The notes beneath the pieces are model-generated. The model worked only from the letters and a program-made list of their open reading frames with translations. It searched no databases and had not been told where the DNA came from. A program made the position numbers and the translations under genes. 64,000 bases of DNA from Paraktedonobacter carboxidivorans (GTDB lineage: Bacteria > Chloroflexota > Ktedonobacteria > Ktedonobacterales > Ktedonobacteraceae). The stretch lies in assembly GCA_041156125.1 (NCBI GenBank), contig JBEVTI010000002.1, positions 186,001-250,000 of the forward strand, written 5' to 3'. Shown piece by piece: positions 10,701 through 17,281 of this stretch (position 1 is the stretch's first letter; every line of letters starts with the position of its first letter).

Positions 10701-10975
10701 TGGCCAACGATCGGGTAACTGCCAATAAATTCCTGCAGGTCCCTGGCAATCGTTTCAAAACGAGGAGCGCCAATAATCTTTTCGGGGGTAATACCCGTCA
10801 GGCGCTGCACACGATAGGGAATCGAACGACCAGGGGAAATAAGCGTCTCCATCTTCTCAAGGACAGTTGAGCCTTGAAACTTTACCGCCGCCACTTCCAG
10901 GATAGAATCCTGTTCAGCATGCAAACCGGTGGTTTCCAGGTCAAGCGCAACGCGAATAGGTGGCTGTTTACCCAT
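7793..10975 (-). CDS. DnaQ-like exonuclease fused to a DinG-type helicase region with degenerate motifs
   Basis: About 1060 aa. Residues 5-170 form a DEDDh 3'-5' exonuclease: ALDLETTG, HSIPFDVGFL and HRAMVDT supply the metal-binding acidic residues and the His. The remainder aligns in order with DinG/XPD-like helicases but has lost the key motifs. The Walker A position (9974-10000, residues about 326-334) reads EVTVGANDY where EAGTGTGKT is expected. The DEAH position reads LDADLLED near residue 527. The C-terminal motif VI region reads ALNRLAWS where QGxGRxIR is expected. A Cys pair in the insert (RCLYRRKGYCF) recalls the Fe-S domain only partly. Nuclease activity is likely and ATP-driven unwinding unlikely. 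The start chosen is ATG 10975 (AAGGA upstream); an in-frame extension to 11017 lacks a better ribosome site. It follows rdgB by 45 bases. Confidence 0.85.
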   Translation of the reverse strand: MGKQPPIRVALDLETTGLHAEQDSILEVAAVKFQGSTVLEKMETLISPGRSIPYRVQRLTGITPEKIIGAPRFETIARDLQEFIGSYPIVGHSIPFDVGFLRRRGLAQHNPLVDTFELASILLPSLTSYNLGYVAESLGLPVLPGRHRAMVDTVLAMDVFLALHERLQRVDLAILQDLAHLDAPRSWPLLGFFRQEWRERSQEDNSYTPAMRRGSLGDRFAAQLGMDPRVLSFALNRVDTPTLPDSSSEQTLPLVAELAAADAPRELETLVEILQENTLETPVPIVQVEATVSPEPETASPRQVGYRTAYEALQHALAAKSSLLMEVTVGANDYTPALFPALEWLSMASQDAVDAPHPRLLIACANSQVARRLVDGVLPRLQISLHSQLPVAYLAEHGGYLCTHRWFGSALRRTSGELSAEQARGMAKLALWAYQTRTGERSELTLLPQETTAWERISSGVEYVPLADSKHETPSDRCLYRRKGYCFVHQAEEKVKAAQIIVTTHAGLLDDLASTHSLLGAIDRRLILDADLLEDEIARWSSVELAHPRLLSLLNTIGVELPDGRYQGLLALAAPSLRENGPGGLSGTPTIPKTELDARLLSWFQSLRQARSSVNALFQILTQLLQEGANGGNGKDKGKNESAGRTSAPRGNERGDQPLRLTGQERNIASWLEVERRWQQTAQRLQSVIDLIKEAEKSISKARARHTRLDAGGSEDQSLAWELAALANRLVALKRLGQQALGAPSGQEKKPAMVYWLRMAPPPPALVQQRQGEPVSQELQQAETSPVLYSQVIQTMDLFKQHILSAGVGAILVGVALAVDHHFSFYRARFGLDGDTCPALSVVTEHHEQTLLYMPNDVPEPNMPQYQRHLDETIVQLATALDGQVVVLFTSHAALRSSYAAVKQSLETHGILVLGHGVDGSPRQLWQMFHDQERVVLLGTGAFWDGADEVERSPACVLVARLPMPVLNDPPMAARTEHYSDQLHQVTVPMAALRMRRALNRLAWSHEKRNAVVIFDRRIISKEYGSTILHSLPHCSQRQGTASHMPEIALDWLTATGAWE

Positions 10976-11020
10976 AAATGTTCCTTGCGTTTCTCTTCTA
11001 CATGACCATGCCGGCAACCG

Positions 11021-11620
11021 CTAACGCGCAGGCCAGCTTTCAAGCAAACGACGAGCCGCCTCAGCTGCCTGTCCACGGTGGCTGATGCGGTTCTTTTCAG
11101 CGGGTGCCATTTCAGCCGTGGTCTGGCCAAGTTCTGGGACCAGAAAAATAGGATCGTAGCCAAAACCGTGCTCACCACGCGGACTCTCAGTGATCACTCC
11201 TTCGATCATGCCCTCGACTACACGCAGATAGCCTGAGGGCTCGGCCAGAGCGATCGCGCAACGGAAACGGGCCGTGCGCTCCGCGGGCGGCACATCGCGC
11301 AAACGTTCGAGGATTAAACGAAAACGCTCCTCATAGGACGTATCTCGTCCCGCGAAACGCGCCGAGTATACACCTGGCACGCCTCCCAGAGCATCTATTT
11401 CAAGGCCCGAATCGTCGGCCAGCGCCAGCATTTGCGATGCCCGGGCGTACGCTTGTGCTTTGAGAACCGCGTTCTCGAAAAAGGTTGTACCAGTCTCTTC
11501 AACATCCATATCATTCTGGATATCGCGCAAAGAGAGCAAAGTAAACGGCAAATCCCGGAAAATTACCCGAAACTCGTCTAACTTGTGTTCGTTCGTTGTC
11601 GCTAACAATAGAGTACGCAT
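11021..11620 (-). CDS. rdgB: XTP/dITP diphosphatase (non-canonical purine NTP pyrophosphatase)
   Basis: 199 aa, full length for the Ham1/RdgB family. It hydrolyses dITP, XTP and ITP to monophosphates and so keeps deaminated purines out of nucleic acids. Visible motifs are the N-terminal nucleotide-binding stretch LLLATTNEHKLDEF, the central ALADDSGLEIDALGGxPGVYSARFAG and the C-terminal GFGYDPIF with KNRISHRGQA. ATG is at 11620. It precedes the exonuclease/DinG-like gene on the same strand with a short gap, so the two probably form a nucleic-acid-quality operon. Its upstream side carries a short dispersed repeat (11637-11712). Confidence 0.95.
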   Translation of the reverse strand: MRTLLLATTNEHKLDEFRVIFRDLPFTLLSLRDIQNDMDVEETGTTFFENAVLKAQAYARASQMLALADDSGLEIDALGGVPGVYSARFAGRDTSYEERFRLILERLRDVPPAERTARFRCAIALAEPSGYLRVVEGMIEGVITESPRGEHGFGYDPIFLVPELGQTTAEMAPAEKNRISHRGQAAEAARRLLESWPAR

Positions 11621-11636
11621 GAATTCTCTCTAGTGC

Positions 11637-11712
11637 ATTTCCACTTGACCTTTGCGGAGCGCGGGAGGCTACTTGCCCCTGTGGGAAGCGACTCCAGTTA
11701 AGATCTTGCTTC
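11637..11712. repeat. Short dispersed repeat, copy 1
   Basis: This stretch aligns with 45558-45640. Both contain a GACCTT-like left arm, a CTTGCCC(N)TG(N)TGGGAA core and a GCGACTCCAGT(T/C)AAG right arm. Both copies are intergenic, and the arms can pair imperfectly. This copy lies just upstream of rdgB. It is a possible mobile or structured element, with no coding capacity seen. Confidence 0.5.
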
Positions 11713-11833
11713 GGGAGCCTGCTGAGGCAAATCTCCACATATTGGCCCCTATCTTACCATATCTCTGGTACGTTGTCGAGTTTGGCAAAAAATGCCTGCC
11801 AAACCTCTGGGCCTGAGTCGCTCTGAAAAGTGC

Positions 11834-11862
11834 TTGACAGGAAATATGGCAACAGGTATAAT
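11834..11862 (+). promoter_or_regulatory. Consensus sigma-70 promoter of tRNA-Thr
   Basis: TTGACA (11834-11839) and TATAAT (11857-11862) are both perfect consensus hexamers separated by exactly 17 bases. They lie 34 bases ahead of the tRNA. This is the strongest promoter visible in the window, as expected for a stable RNA. Confidence 0.9.
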
Positions 11863-11896
11863 CATCCACGTCAGTAAGGTTAAATGTGACTGGCAA

Positions 11897-11969
11897 GCCG
11901 ATGTAGCTCAGTTGGTAGAGCACACGATTCGTAATCGTGCGGTCAAGAGTTCAAGTCTCTTCATCGGCT
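11897..11969 (+). tRNA. tRNA-Thr(CGT)
   Basis: A 73-nt cloverleaf without encoded CCA. The acceptor stem is GCCGATG/CATCGGC with discriminator T. The D arm is GCTC-AGTTGGTA-GAGC. The anticodon stem is CACGA/TCGTG around loop TTCGTAA, giving anticodon CGT, which reads ACG (Thr). The T arm is AAGAG-TTCAAGT-CTCTT. A run of T residues follows at once and probably terminates transcription. Confidence 0.95.
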
Positions 11970-11997
11970 TTTTTGCTGCAGTTTACAAGCGAAACAC

Positions 11998-12546
11998 TTA
12001 TCCCAAAAGTGGGCACGCGGCGCGAAACTCGTGGACCAGTTGCTCGATCTCGAGCGGAGTGCGGTGCATCGACGCGGGCGTAGAGAGGTTGAGTGTGAGG
12101 ATTTTGCGATTAAGTTCGCGCAATTCCATCTCATATCCAGCGAGAGCATGGCTAATCGCGGCGTTATAGGCGCGTTTTTCGCTGGGGAAAGGCGCGACAC
12201 GTCGGCGGCGCAGATCGCGCCCGCGCTTGCTCAAGGTCGCTTGCCTGGCTTTAAGACGTTGCAGTTCACGGTCGATCTCGCGCGCCTGCTCAATTTCGGC
12301 GGGCACGTAGCCGTTGCTCTTGAGCAGACTGTAACCAGGGGCTTTATCCCCGGCATACGGGTTGGTGTCCAGATTAAGCGGCTGGCCTGTACCAGGCAGA
12401 CCGCGAAAGACGCCGCGCTCCTCGGCTTCGCGCAATTGCTCCTCGATATGGTCATAAAAACGCTTACCATGAAAACGGTTGGAGGATACAGGCTGGTCTT
12501 GCTCAGAAGGCTGCGGAGAAGATTTTCGCCAGTCTTTAAAATCCAT
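11998..12546 (-). CDS. DUF1992 (DnaJ-homologue-subfamily-C-28 conserved domain) protein
   Basis: 182 aa. The segment from about residue 30 to 105 matches the DUF1992 family: YDHIEEQLREAEERGVF, then GLPGTGQPLNLD and a basic coiled-coil helix (REIDRELQRLKARQ). The family occurs in bacteria and eukaryotes and is of uncertain function. The protein is hydrophilic with no signal peptide or membrane segment. It starts 18 bases after larC ends and is probably co-transcribed with it. Its 3' end faces the tRNA-Thr gene. Confidence 0.82.
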   Translation of the reverse strand: MDFKDWRKSSPQPSEQDQPVSSNRFHGKRFYDHIEEQLREAEERGVFRGLPGTGQPLNLDTNPYAGDKAPGYSLLKSNGYVPAEIEQAREIDRELQRLKARQATLSKRGRDLRRRRVAPFPSEKRAYNAAISHALAGYEMELRELNRKILTLNLSTPASMHRTPLEIEQLVHEFRAACPLLG

Positions 12547-12564
12547 GATCTCTCTTACCTCAGA

Positions 12565-13788
12565 TTATTGTTCTGTCGCATCTTCTGCTGAAAATACTAT
12601 AACGCGCGCGATTACCTCTCGTGCAAGTTCGTAGACCTCCGCTAACGGCATATGCTGCTCCTGGGCCAGGCGCAAGCAGTCTTCGTATTCGGGCGCGGCA
12701 CTGATGATGCGTGAGCCCAGGCGCTTGAGCTTAATCTGGAGCGGACCAAGGGGCGTGATGATTTGCTCCTGACTGCGCTGAGCTTTGCGGCGCTGAACCT
12801 GTTGGAGGCGCACACCAAGCGTGCTGGTCTCAGTCAGTATCAAACGGCTCAGGCGCTCAGTATCGGCGAGCTGACAGATCAGGGTTAGCATGACCGCCGG
12901 GCGATTCTTCTTCATTTGCAGAGGAAGATAGCTTACATCCAGCGCGCCAGCGCGCAAGAAGCGCTCCATGAGATGACCCAGTAGCTCGCCTGTCATGTTG
13001 TCAATATTGCACTCCAGCACGCTAACCCAATCGGCGTCCGGCGCGCTGTCCATCGCTTCTGACTCATTTAGAGAGTGACCAAGGCAGAGGCGCAGGCAGT
13101 TGGGCCAGGGAAATTGCTTGCGCCCAAAGCCATAGCCCACGTTTTCAATTACCATAGCTGGCTGCTCAAAACGGGCGCAAGTCGCTAGAAGAGCGGCCCC
13201 AGTTGGAGTAACCATTTCACCTTCTACGGCCATAGGTCGCCAGGGCGCGGAGACGCGGCGTAGAATTTCGAGAGTGGCGGGTGCTGGCACCGGTAAGAGG
13301 CCATGCGCGGTTTTCACATGGCCACTACTCAGCGGTAGCGCGGAGGCATAGAGCTGCTTGATCCCCAGACGCTCAAGCGCCCAGATGGTCCCAACAATAT
13401 CTACAAGCGCATCTACCGCGCCAACTTCGTGGAAGTGAACATGCGTGATGTCTGTGCCATGGACATGGGCCTCAGCCTCGGCCAGGATCTGGAAAACTGC
13501 CAGCGCTCGCTCACGCACGCTCTGAGGCAATCTCGAAGCCTGGATTAAGGCTTGAATATCGGCAAGGTGGCGCGTGGGCTGCTCCTGATCCATCTGGACA
13601 GCGAAACGAGTGCCGCGAATACCTTTATCGTTGAAGGGTTCATATGTCAGTTGATAAGAGCCGAAAGGAAGCCCGGCGAGCGCGTCACGCAACTCCCCAA
13701 AGGGCAGCCCGGCATCGAGTAGAGAGGCAAGAAACATATCGCCACTGATACCCGAATGACAATCAAGATAGGCAATGGTCGTTGGCAT
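12565..13788 (-). CDS. larC: Nickel-pincer cofactor biosynthesis protein LarC
   Basis: 407 aa, one continuous frame. LarC uses CTP to insert nickel into pyridinium-3,5-bisthiocarboxylic acid mononucleotide, making the cofactor of lactate racemase LarA and related enzymes. The N terminus (AYLDCHSGISGDMFLASLLDAG) is diagnostic. A His-rich segment (HVHGTDITHVHFHEVGAVDALVD) probably binds nickel. In Lactobacillus plantarum the protein arises by programmed frameshift; here no shift is needed. ATG 13788 is preferred, but a TTG at 13791 has better spacing to GGAG. No larA, larB or larE lies in the window. Confidence 0.93.
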   Translation of the reverse strand: MPTTIAYLDCHSGISGDMFLASLLDAGLPFGELRDALAGLPFGSYQLTYEPFNDKGIRGTRFAVQMDQEQPTRHLADIQALIQASRLPQSVRERALAVFQILAEAEAHVHGTDITHVHFHEVGAVDALVDIVGTIWALERLGIKQLYASALPLSSGHVKTAHGLLPVPAPATLEILRRVSAPWRPMAVEGEMVTPTGAALLATCARFEQPAMVIENVGYGFGRKQFPWPNCLRLCLGHSLNESEAMDSAPDADWVSVLECNIDNMTGELLGHLMERFLRAGALDVSYLPLQMKKNRPAVMLTLICQLADTERLSRLILTETSTLGVRLQQVQRRKAQRSQEQIITPLGPLQIKLKRLGSRIISAAPEYEDCLRLAQEQHMPLAEVYELAREVIARVIVFSAEDATEQ

Positions 13789-13856
13789 CAACGAAAGACT
13801 CCGTTATTTCCGTTTTCTTTGTTAAGAGAAAGAACTCTCTAGTGTCCCTCCCCACG

Positions 13857-13910
13857 GGGCGCTACCGGGTCAGCCCTTCTCCCCAATTGGGGCTGTCCCC
13901 GGTAGCGCCC
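13857..13910. terminator. Large nested hairpin
   Basis: GGGCGCTACCGGG (13857-13869) pairs perfectly with CCCGGTAGCGCCC (13898-13910). The interior can add CAGCCC/GGGCTG or CCCC-AATT-GGGG. It sits about 90 bases beyond the stop of the 210-aa HTH-like gene and is its probable terminator. It may also be a regulatory structure ahead of larC. Confidence 0.55.
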
Positions 13911-13996
13911 TCCCCTCAAGCATAGGTACTTGGCGCGCCGCTACCCGCGAACAGATGCTATACAGCCGCGCAGAGGTAACTAAGAAAGTAACCCTA

Positions 13997-14629
13997 TTAT
14001 AAACCCTCGTGCTCTAATTGCGCCAGCCAGCGGCTTCTTTGCGCGGGCGGAATACGTGAGCTACCTATGAGGGCCGCGCGAAAACTCTGCTTGCCTCTGG
14101 GAGAGGTCATGATATACGAGGCGCGCGCTTCAGCGACCAGAGGCGTTGAGGGCAACGCTGGCCAGCCTAAGGCCTGGCGAACCACATGTGTAGACTGACC
14201 CAATACCACACTCAGACGCTGGCAGAGCTCCTGGGGAATGCTAGGCGGATCAATCTGGCACGCGGCCAATTGCTCGATAATATCGGTGCTCAGATCCAGC
14301 AAAGCCGCCAGACGCGCAAAAGAATAGCGCTGGCGCTGCGCTAACATGGCCAGCGTCACCGTTTGTTGCGCTGGCAGAGGCGTGTTGACCCGCTTCCAGG
14401 CAAGCTTTAGTGCCGCGCGCGAACCCGCCGATAATGATGGCACTGAGGTCGTATCAGTCGGCAGGCCAACTTCCATGGCGTAATAATACGTCACAAAGTC
14501 GGTAATCTCATCAACATAATGCGGATAATTGCGCGCGTAGTCCTCCAGACGGGGCCGCAAACCTGCTTCTTGCTCGGCAACGAACTGCGCGGTAATCCGC
14601 ATGATCTCCTCCTCACGCGCTTGCTCCAT
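13997..14629 (-). CDS. Uncharacterised HTH-like protein overlapping a sigma-factor gene
   Basis: 210 aa, soluble, family not recognised. The N terminus is acidic and helical (ARNYPHYVDEITDFVTYYYA). The centre resembles an XRE-type helix-turn-helix (SFARLAALLDLSTDIIEQLA), followed by a second helical stretch (IPQELCQRLSVVLGQ). The first ATG (14629) lies inside the end of the sigma-factor gene (17-base overlap) and follows a near-perfect AGGAGGTGA ribosome site, so translation is likely coupled. The context suggests a partner or modulator of that sigma factor. It has no membrane helix or zinc motif typical of known anti-sigma factors. Function is unproven. Confidence 0.7.
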   Translation of the reverse strand: MEQAREEEIMRITAQFVAEQEAGLRPRLEDYARNYPHYVDEITDFVTYYYAMEVGLPTDTTSVPSLSAGSRAALKLAWKRVNTPLPAQQTVTLAMLAQRQRYSFARLAALLDLSTDIIEQLAACQIDPPSIPQELCQRLSVVLGQSTHVVRQALGWPALPSTPLVAEARASYIMTSPRGKQSFRAALIGSSRIPPAQRSRWLAQLEHEGL

Positions 14630-15452
14630 CTCTCACCTCCTGCTCCTCTTCGAGAACCCGGCGTAACTTCGCCAGAGCTGCTGCTAACCTGTTAGATACA
14701 GTACGTTCGGTAATATTTAACAATTCACTGATGGCTTTGATTGTATAATCCTCCCAGAAAATCAACCAGACAACTGCGCGTTGGCGCGTTGGCAGGCGAT
14801 ACAAGAGAGCTGCAAAATCCGTTTGCTCTACCGCAAGCAGATCTCGCTCAGCTCGCTCGTCTAAAACGTCCCTGGCACTCACTACATCTGCCGACCACTC
14901 AACACGATCGATGCTTTCAAGCAAAGCATATGGCACACGTTTGCCCGGACCAGGCGTGGCTTTGCGCCAGCGCCCTTCTTTACGTAGAAAACTCTCATAG
15001 GCATGTTTACGCAAAAGACGTAAACAATGATAAAAGCGCTCTTGCCAGAAATGTGCTTCAAGATTGAAAAGAGCACGGAGCAATAATTCACAAAGATCAG
15101 CATACAGATCTGCGGCAAGAATGGAGCGCTCGCCGGCAGGGGGATGTAAACCAGAGAGCGCCTGACCTACCCACTGCTCATTCGAGGATTGTAAGCGAGC
15201 AATGATGATTTCACATAAACGACGCCGGCTCTGCTGGTCTCCGCACGCGATCGCGTTTTCGCGCAAGACCCTGACTACTATTTCAAGCGGGAGCGCTTGC
15301 TCCGCTGCCTGACTGGTTTCCAACAACGTCCAAAAGTCCTCAGAGCCATACACTGGAAGTTCGCGATATATCCGTGCCAGAGTTTCACGGTGCTCCACAA
15401 ATGAAGCTTGTTGAGATGCACTCACCTCTACCTGTCCCCTATTCTCTTTCAC
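14613..15452 (-). CDS. RNA polymerase sigma-70-family factor (ECF-like)
   Basis: 279 aa. The C-terminal region 4 is clear: LYRLPTRQRAVVWLIFWEDY followed by IKAISELLNITERTVSNRL, an HTH that would contact the -35 element. Region 2 is poorly recognisable but may lie in the helical stretch near residues 115-165 (LLRALFNLEAHFWQERFYHC). The protein is longer than a typical ECF factor because of about 90 extra N-terminal residues. The start is GTG 15452 after AGGAGGG. It is translationally coupled to the downstream HTH-like gene. A promoter-like pair lies at 15491-15519. Confidence 0.8.
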   Translation of the reverse strand: MKENRGQVEVSASQQASFVEHRETLARIYRELPVYGSEDFWTLLETSQAAEQALPLEIVVRVLRENAIACGDQQSRRRLCEIIIARLQSSNEQWVGQALSGLHPPAGERSILAADLYADLCELLLRALFNLEAHFWQERFYHCLRLLRKHAYESFLRKEGRWRKATPGPGKRVPYALLESIDRVEWSADVVSARDVLDERAERDLLAVEQTDFAALLYRLPTRQRAVVWLIFWEDYTIKAISELLNITERTVSNRLAAALAKLRRVLEEEQEVRDGASA

Positions 15453-15490
15453 CAGGACCCTCCTCTAATGCCCATCTACCAAACCGTGAA

Positions 15491-15519
15491 TAGTATAGTC
15501 TGTTTTCTATGTTGGATCA
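15491..15519 (-). promoter_or_regulatory. Promoter of the sigma-factor operon
   Basis: On the minus strand, TTGATC (15519-15514) and TATACT (15496-15491) are separated by 17 bases, about 40 bases ahead of the GTG start. This is a good vegetative promoter match, so the operon need not be purely autoregulated. Confidence 0.6.
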
Positions 15520-15574
15520 ATACTTGAAACTATCTGGCTATATAGCGGCTGCCTGAAAATCTGCTATGCTTGAT

Positions 15575-17044
15575 CTACTTGCCGCTTTTGTGAAACTCTA
15601 TAGCCTGGTGATAGACCTCTACGTAACGTCTGGCCGAGGCTTGCCAGGAGTGATCCGCGGCCATGCAGCGCTGTTGCAGGACACGCCAGGCATCTTTGAA
15701 GCGGTAAAGTTCGATGGCGCGCACAATGGCGGCAAAAAACTCCCAGGGATCATAGTTGGTAAAAGTAAAACCGTTGCCAGAGCCGGTGTTGGGATCATAT
15801 TCCTCAACCGTGTCGGCCAGGCCACCTACGCTGCGCACCACCGGTACACTGCCATAGCGCATGGCGATGAGTTGACCCAGGCCGCAAGGCTCAAAGCGCG
15901 AGGGCATGAGGAACATATCGCTGCCCGCGTAAATCGACTGGGCCAGTTCAGAATTAAATGTCAGAAATATTGCTACCTGATCGGGATAGCGAGCCGCCAG
16001 CGATTGAAATAGTTCGTGATACTGCTGATCGCCGATGCCTAGCACGACCATCTGCACGCCCTGCGCGAAGAGTGGCTGGGCTATTTGCGCGAGCAGATCA
16101 AAGCCCTTGGAATCGGTAAGGCGCGAGATCATGGCCAGCAGGGGTACATCTGATTTTACTGGTAGATGGGCGCGCTCCTGCAGCTTACGTTTGTTCTCCG
16201 CGCGCATTTCCAGAGATTGCGCGTCAAAGTGCGTGTAAATGTAGCGGTCGGTGGCGGGGTCCATCTCCTGGTAATCGATGCCGTTGAGAATGCCAAAGAG
16301 CCTGTCACGGCGAGAGCGCAGCATGTGATCCAGCTTCTCTCCAAAGGTTGGCGTCAGTATCTCTTGCGCGTAACGTTCGCTAACTGTGGTGATCGCGTCC
16401 GCGAAGAGAATGCCACGCCCCATAATGACCAGTACATTCGCGAGTTCTACTATTTGAGGATAGAGGAAACCGCCGGCTGAGACTCCGGCAACCTCCAGGA
16501 TGCGTCGGCCAAAAATGCCCTGATAGGCCAGGTTGTGAATTGTATAGACTGTAGCTGAATTAGCGAAAAAGGGATCGTCATGGTAGATTGTGTGCATCCA
16601 ATTGGGCACAATCCCCGTTTGCCAATCATTACAGTGAATTACATCCGGCACCCAATTGAGCGCGCGCACTCCTTCAAGCGCGGCACGGCAAAAGAGGATA
16701 AAGCGTTCACCGTCATCCGTGTATCCGTAAATGTTATCGCGCTCAAAGTAGCGTGGAGCTTCAATAAAATAGACGGGAATAGCGTCACCTATTGTACTCT
16801 GAAAAATATTGACCTTTTCCTGATATGAACCCATTTTAACGGGAACTGCTTCAAACGCGGGCTGCAAATTAAAACGATCTGATTTAACCTGCGTATAGAG
16901 CGGCATGACGAGGCGTACATCGTGTCCCAGAGCCTTAAGGGCTTTAGGTAAAGCCCCAACCACATCAGCCATACCACCCGCTTTGGCAAACGGGACGATT
17001 TCAGCGGCGAGGATATAAATTTTTAGCGGCTGCTCATTCTGCAT
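15575..17044 (-). CDS. glgA: Glycogen (starch) synthase, GT5 family
   Basis: 489 aa, normal length. It transfers glucose from ADP- or UDP-glucose to a growing alpha-1,4-glucan. The N-terminal nucleotide-sugar loop KAGGMADVVGALPKAL is present. The C-terminal half holds SRFEPCGLGQLIAMRYG and PVVRSVGGLADTV, the acceptor/donor-binding signature of GT5 enzymes. The start chosen is ATG 17044, where MQNEQPLKIYILAAE matches the family N terminus and GGGAGAG lies upstream. An in-frame extension to 17149 is probably untranslated. No other glycogen gene is adjacent. Confidence 0.94.
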   Translation of the reverse strand: MQNEQPLKIYILAAEIVPFAKAGGMADVVGALPKALKALGHDVRLVMPLYTQVKSDRFNLQPAFEAVPVKMGSYQEKVNIFQSTIGDAIPVYFIEAPRYFERDNIYGYTDDGERFILFCRAALEGVRALNWVPDVIHCNDWQTGIVPNWMHTIYHDDPFFANSATVYTIHNLAYQGIFGRRILEVAGVSAGGFLYPQIVELANVLVIMGRGILFADAITTVSERYAQEILTPTFGEKLDHMLRSRRDRLFGILNGIDYQEMDPATDRYIYTHFDAQSLEMRAENKRKLQERAHLPVKSDVPLLAMISRLTDSKGFDLLAQIAQPLFAQGVQMVVLGIGDQQYHELFQSLAARYPDQVAIFLTFNSELAQSIYAGSDMFLMPSRFEPCGLGQLIAMRYGSVPVVRSVGGLADTVEEYDPNTGSGNGFTFTNYDPWEFFAAIVRAIELYRFKDAWRVLQQRCMAADHSWQASARRYVEVYHQAIEFHKSGK

Positions 17045-17215
17045 AAAGTTTTCTCTCCCACAAAGCGCGTACCATTGCACATCATCACGAGATTTAGCGC
17101 GCTCATAAGTATATAACATGGTAAGGCAATTGGGAACCAGCGCAGCCATAGGGATGCCGAAGCGCTAAAAAAGGTTGGATGGCATGTAGAAACATTCTAT
17201 TCCCTTGAAGAGTGA

Positions 17216-17221
17216 TATAAT
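17216..17221 (+). promoter_or_regulatory. Extended -10 promoter of the Ser/Thr kinase
   Basis: TGATATAAT carries the TG extension and a perfect TATAAT at 17216-17221, 60 bases before the GTG start. No convincing -35 element is seen. Confidence 0.5.
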
Positions 17222-17281
17222 TGAAAAAAGTCCCTTTGATAGAAGATTATACTTTCATACTTTTACGTACTGAGGTTTATC

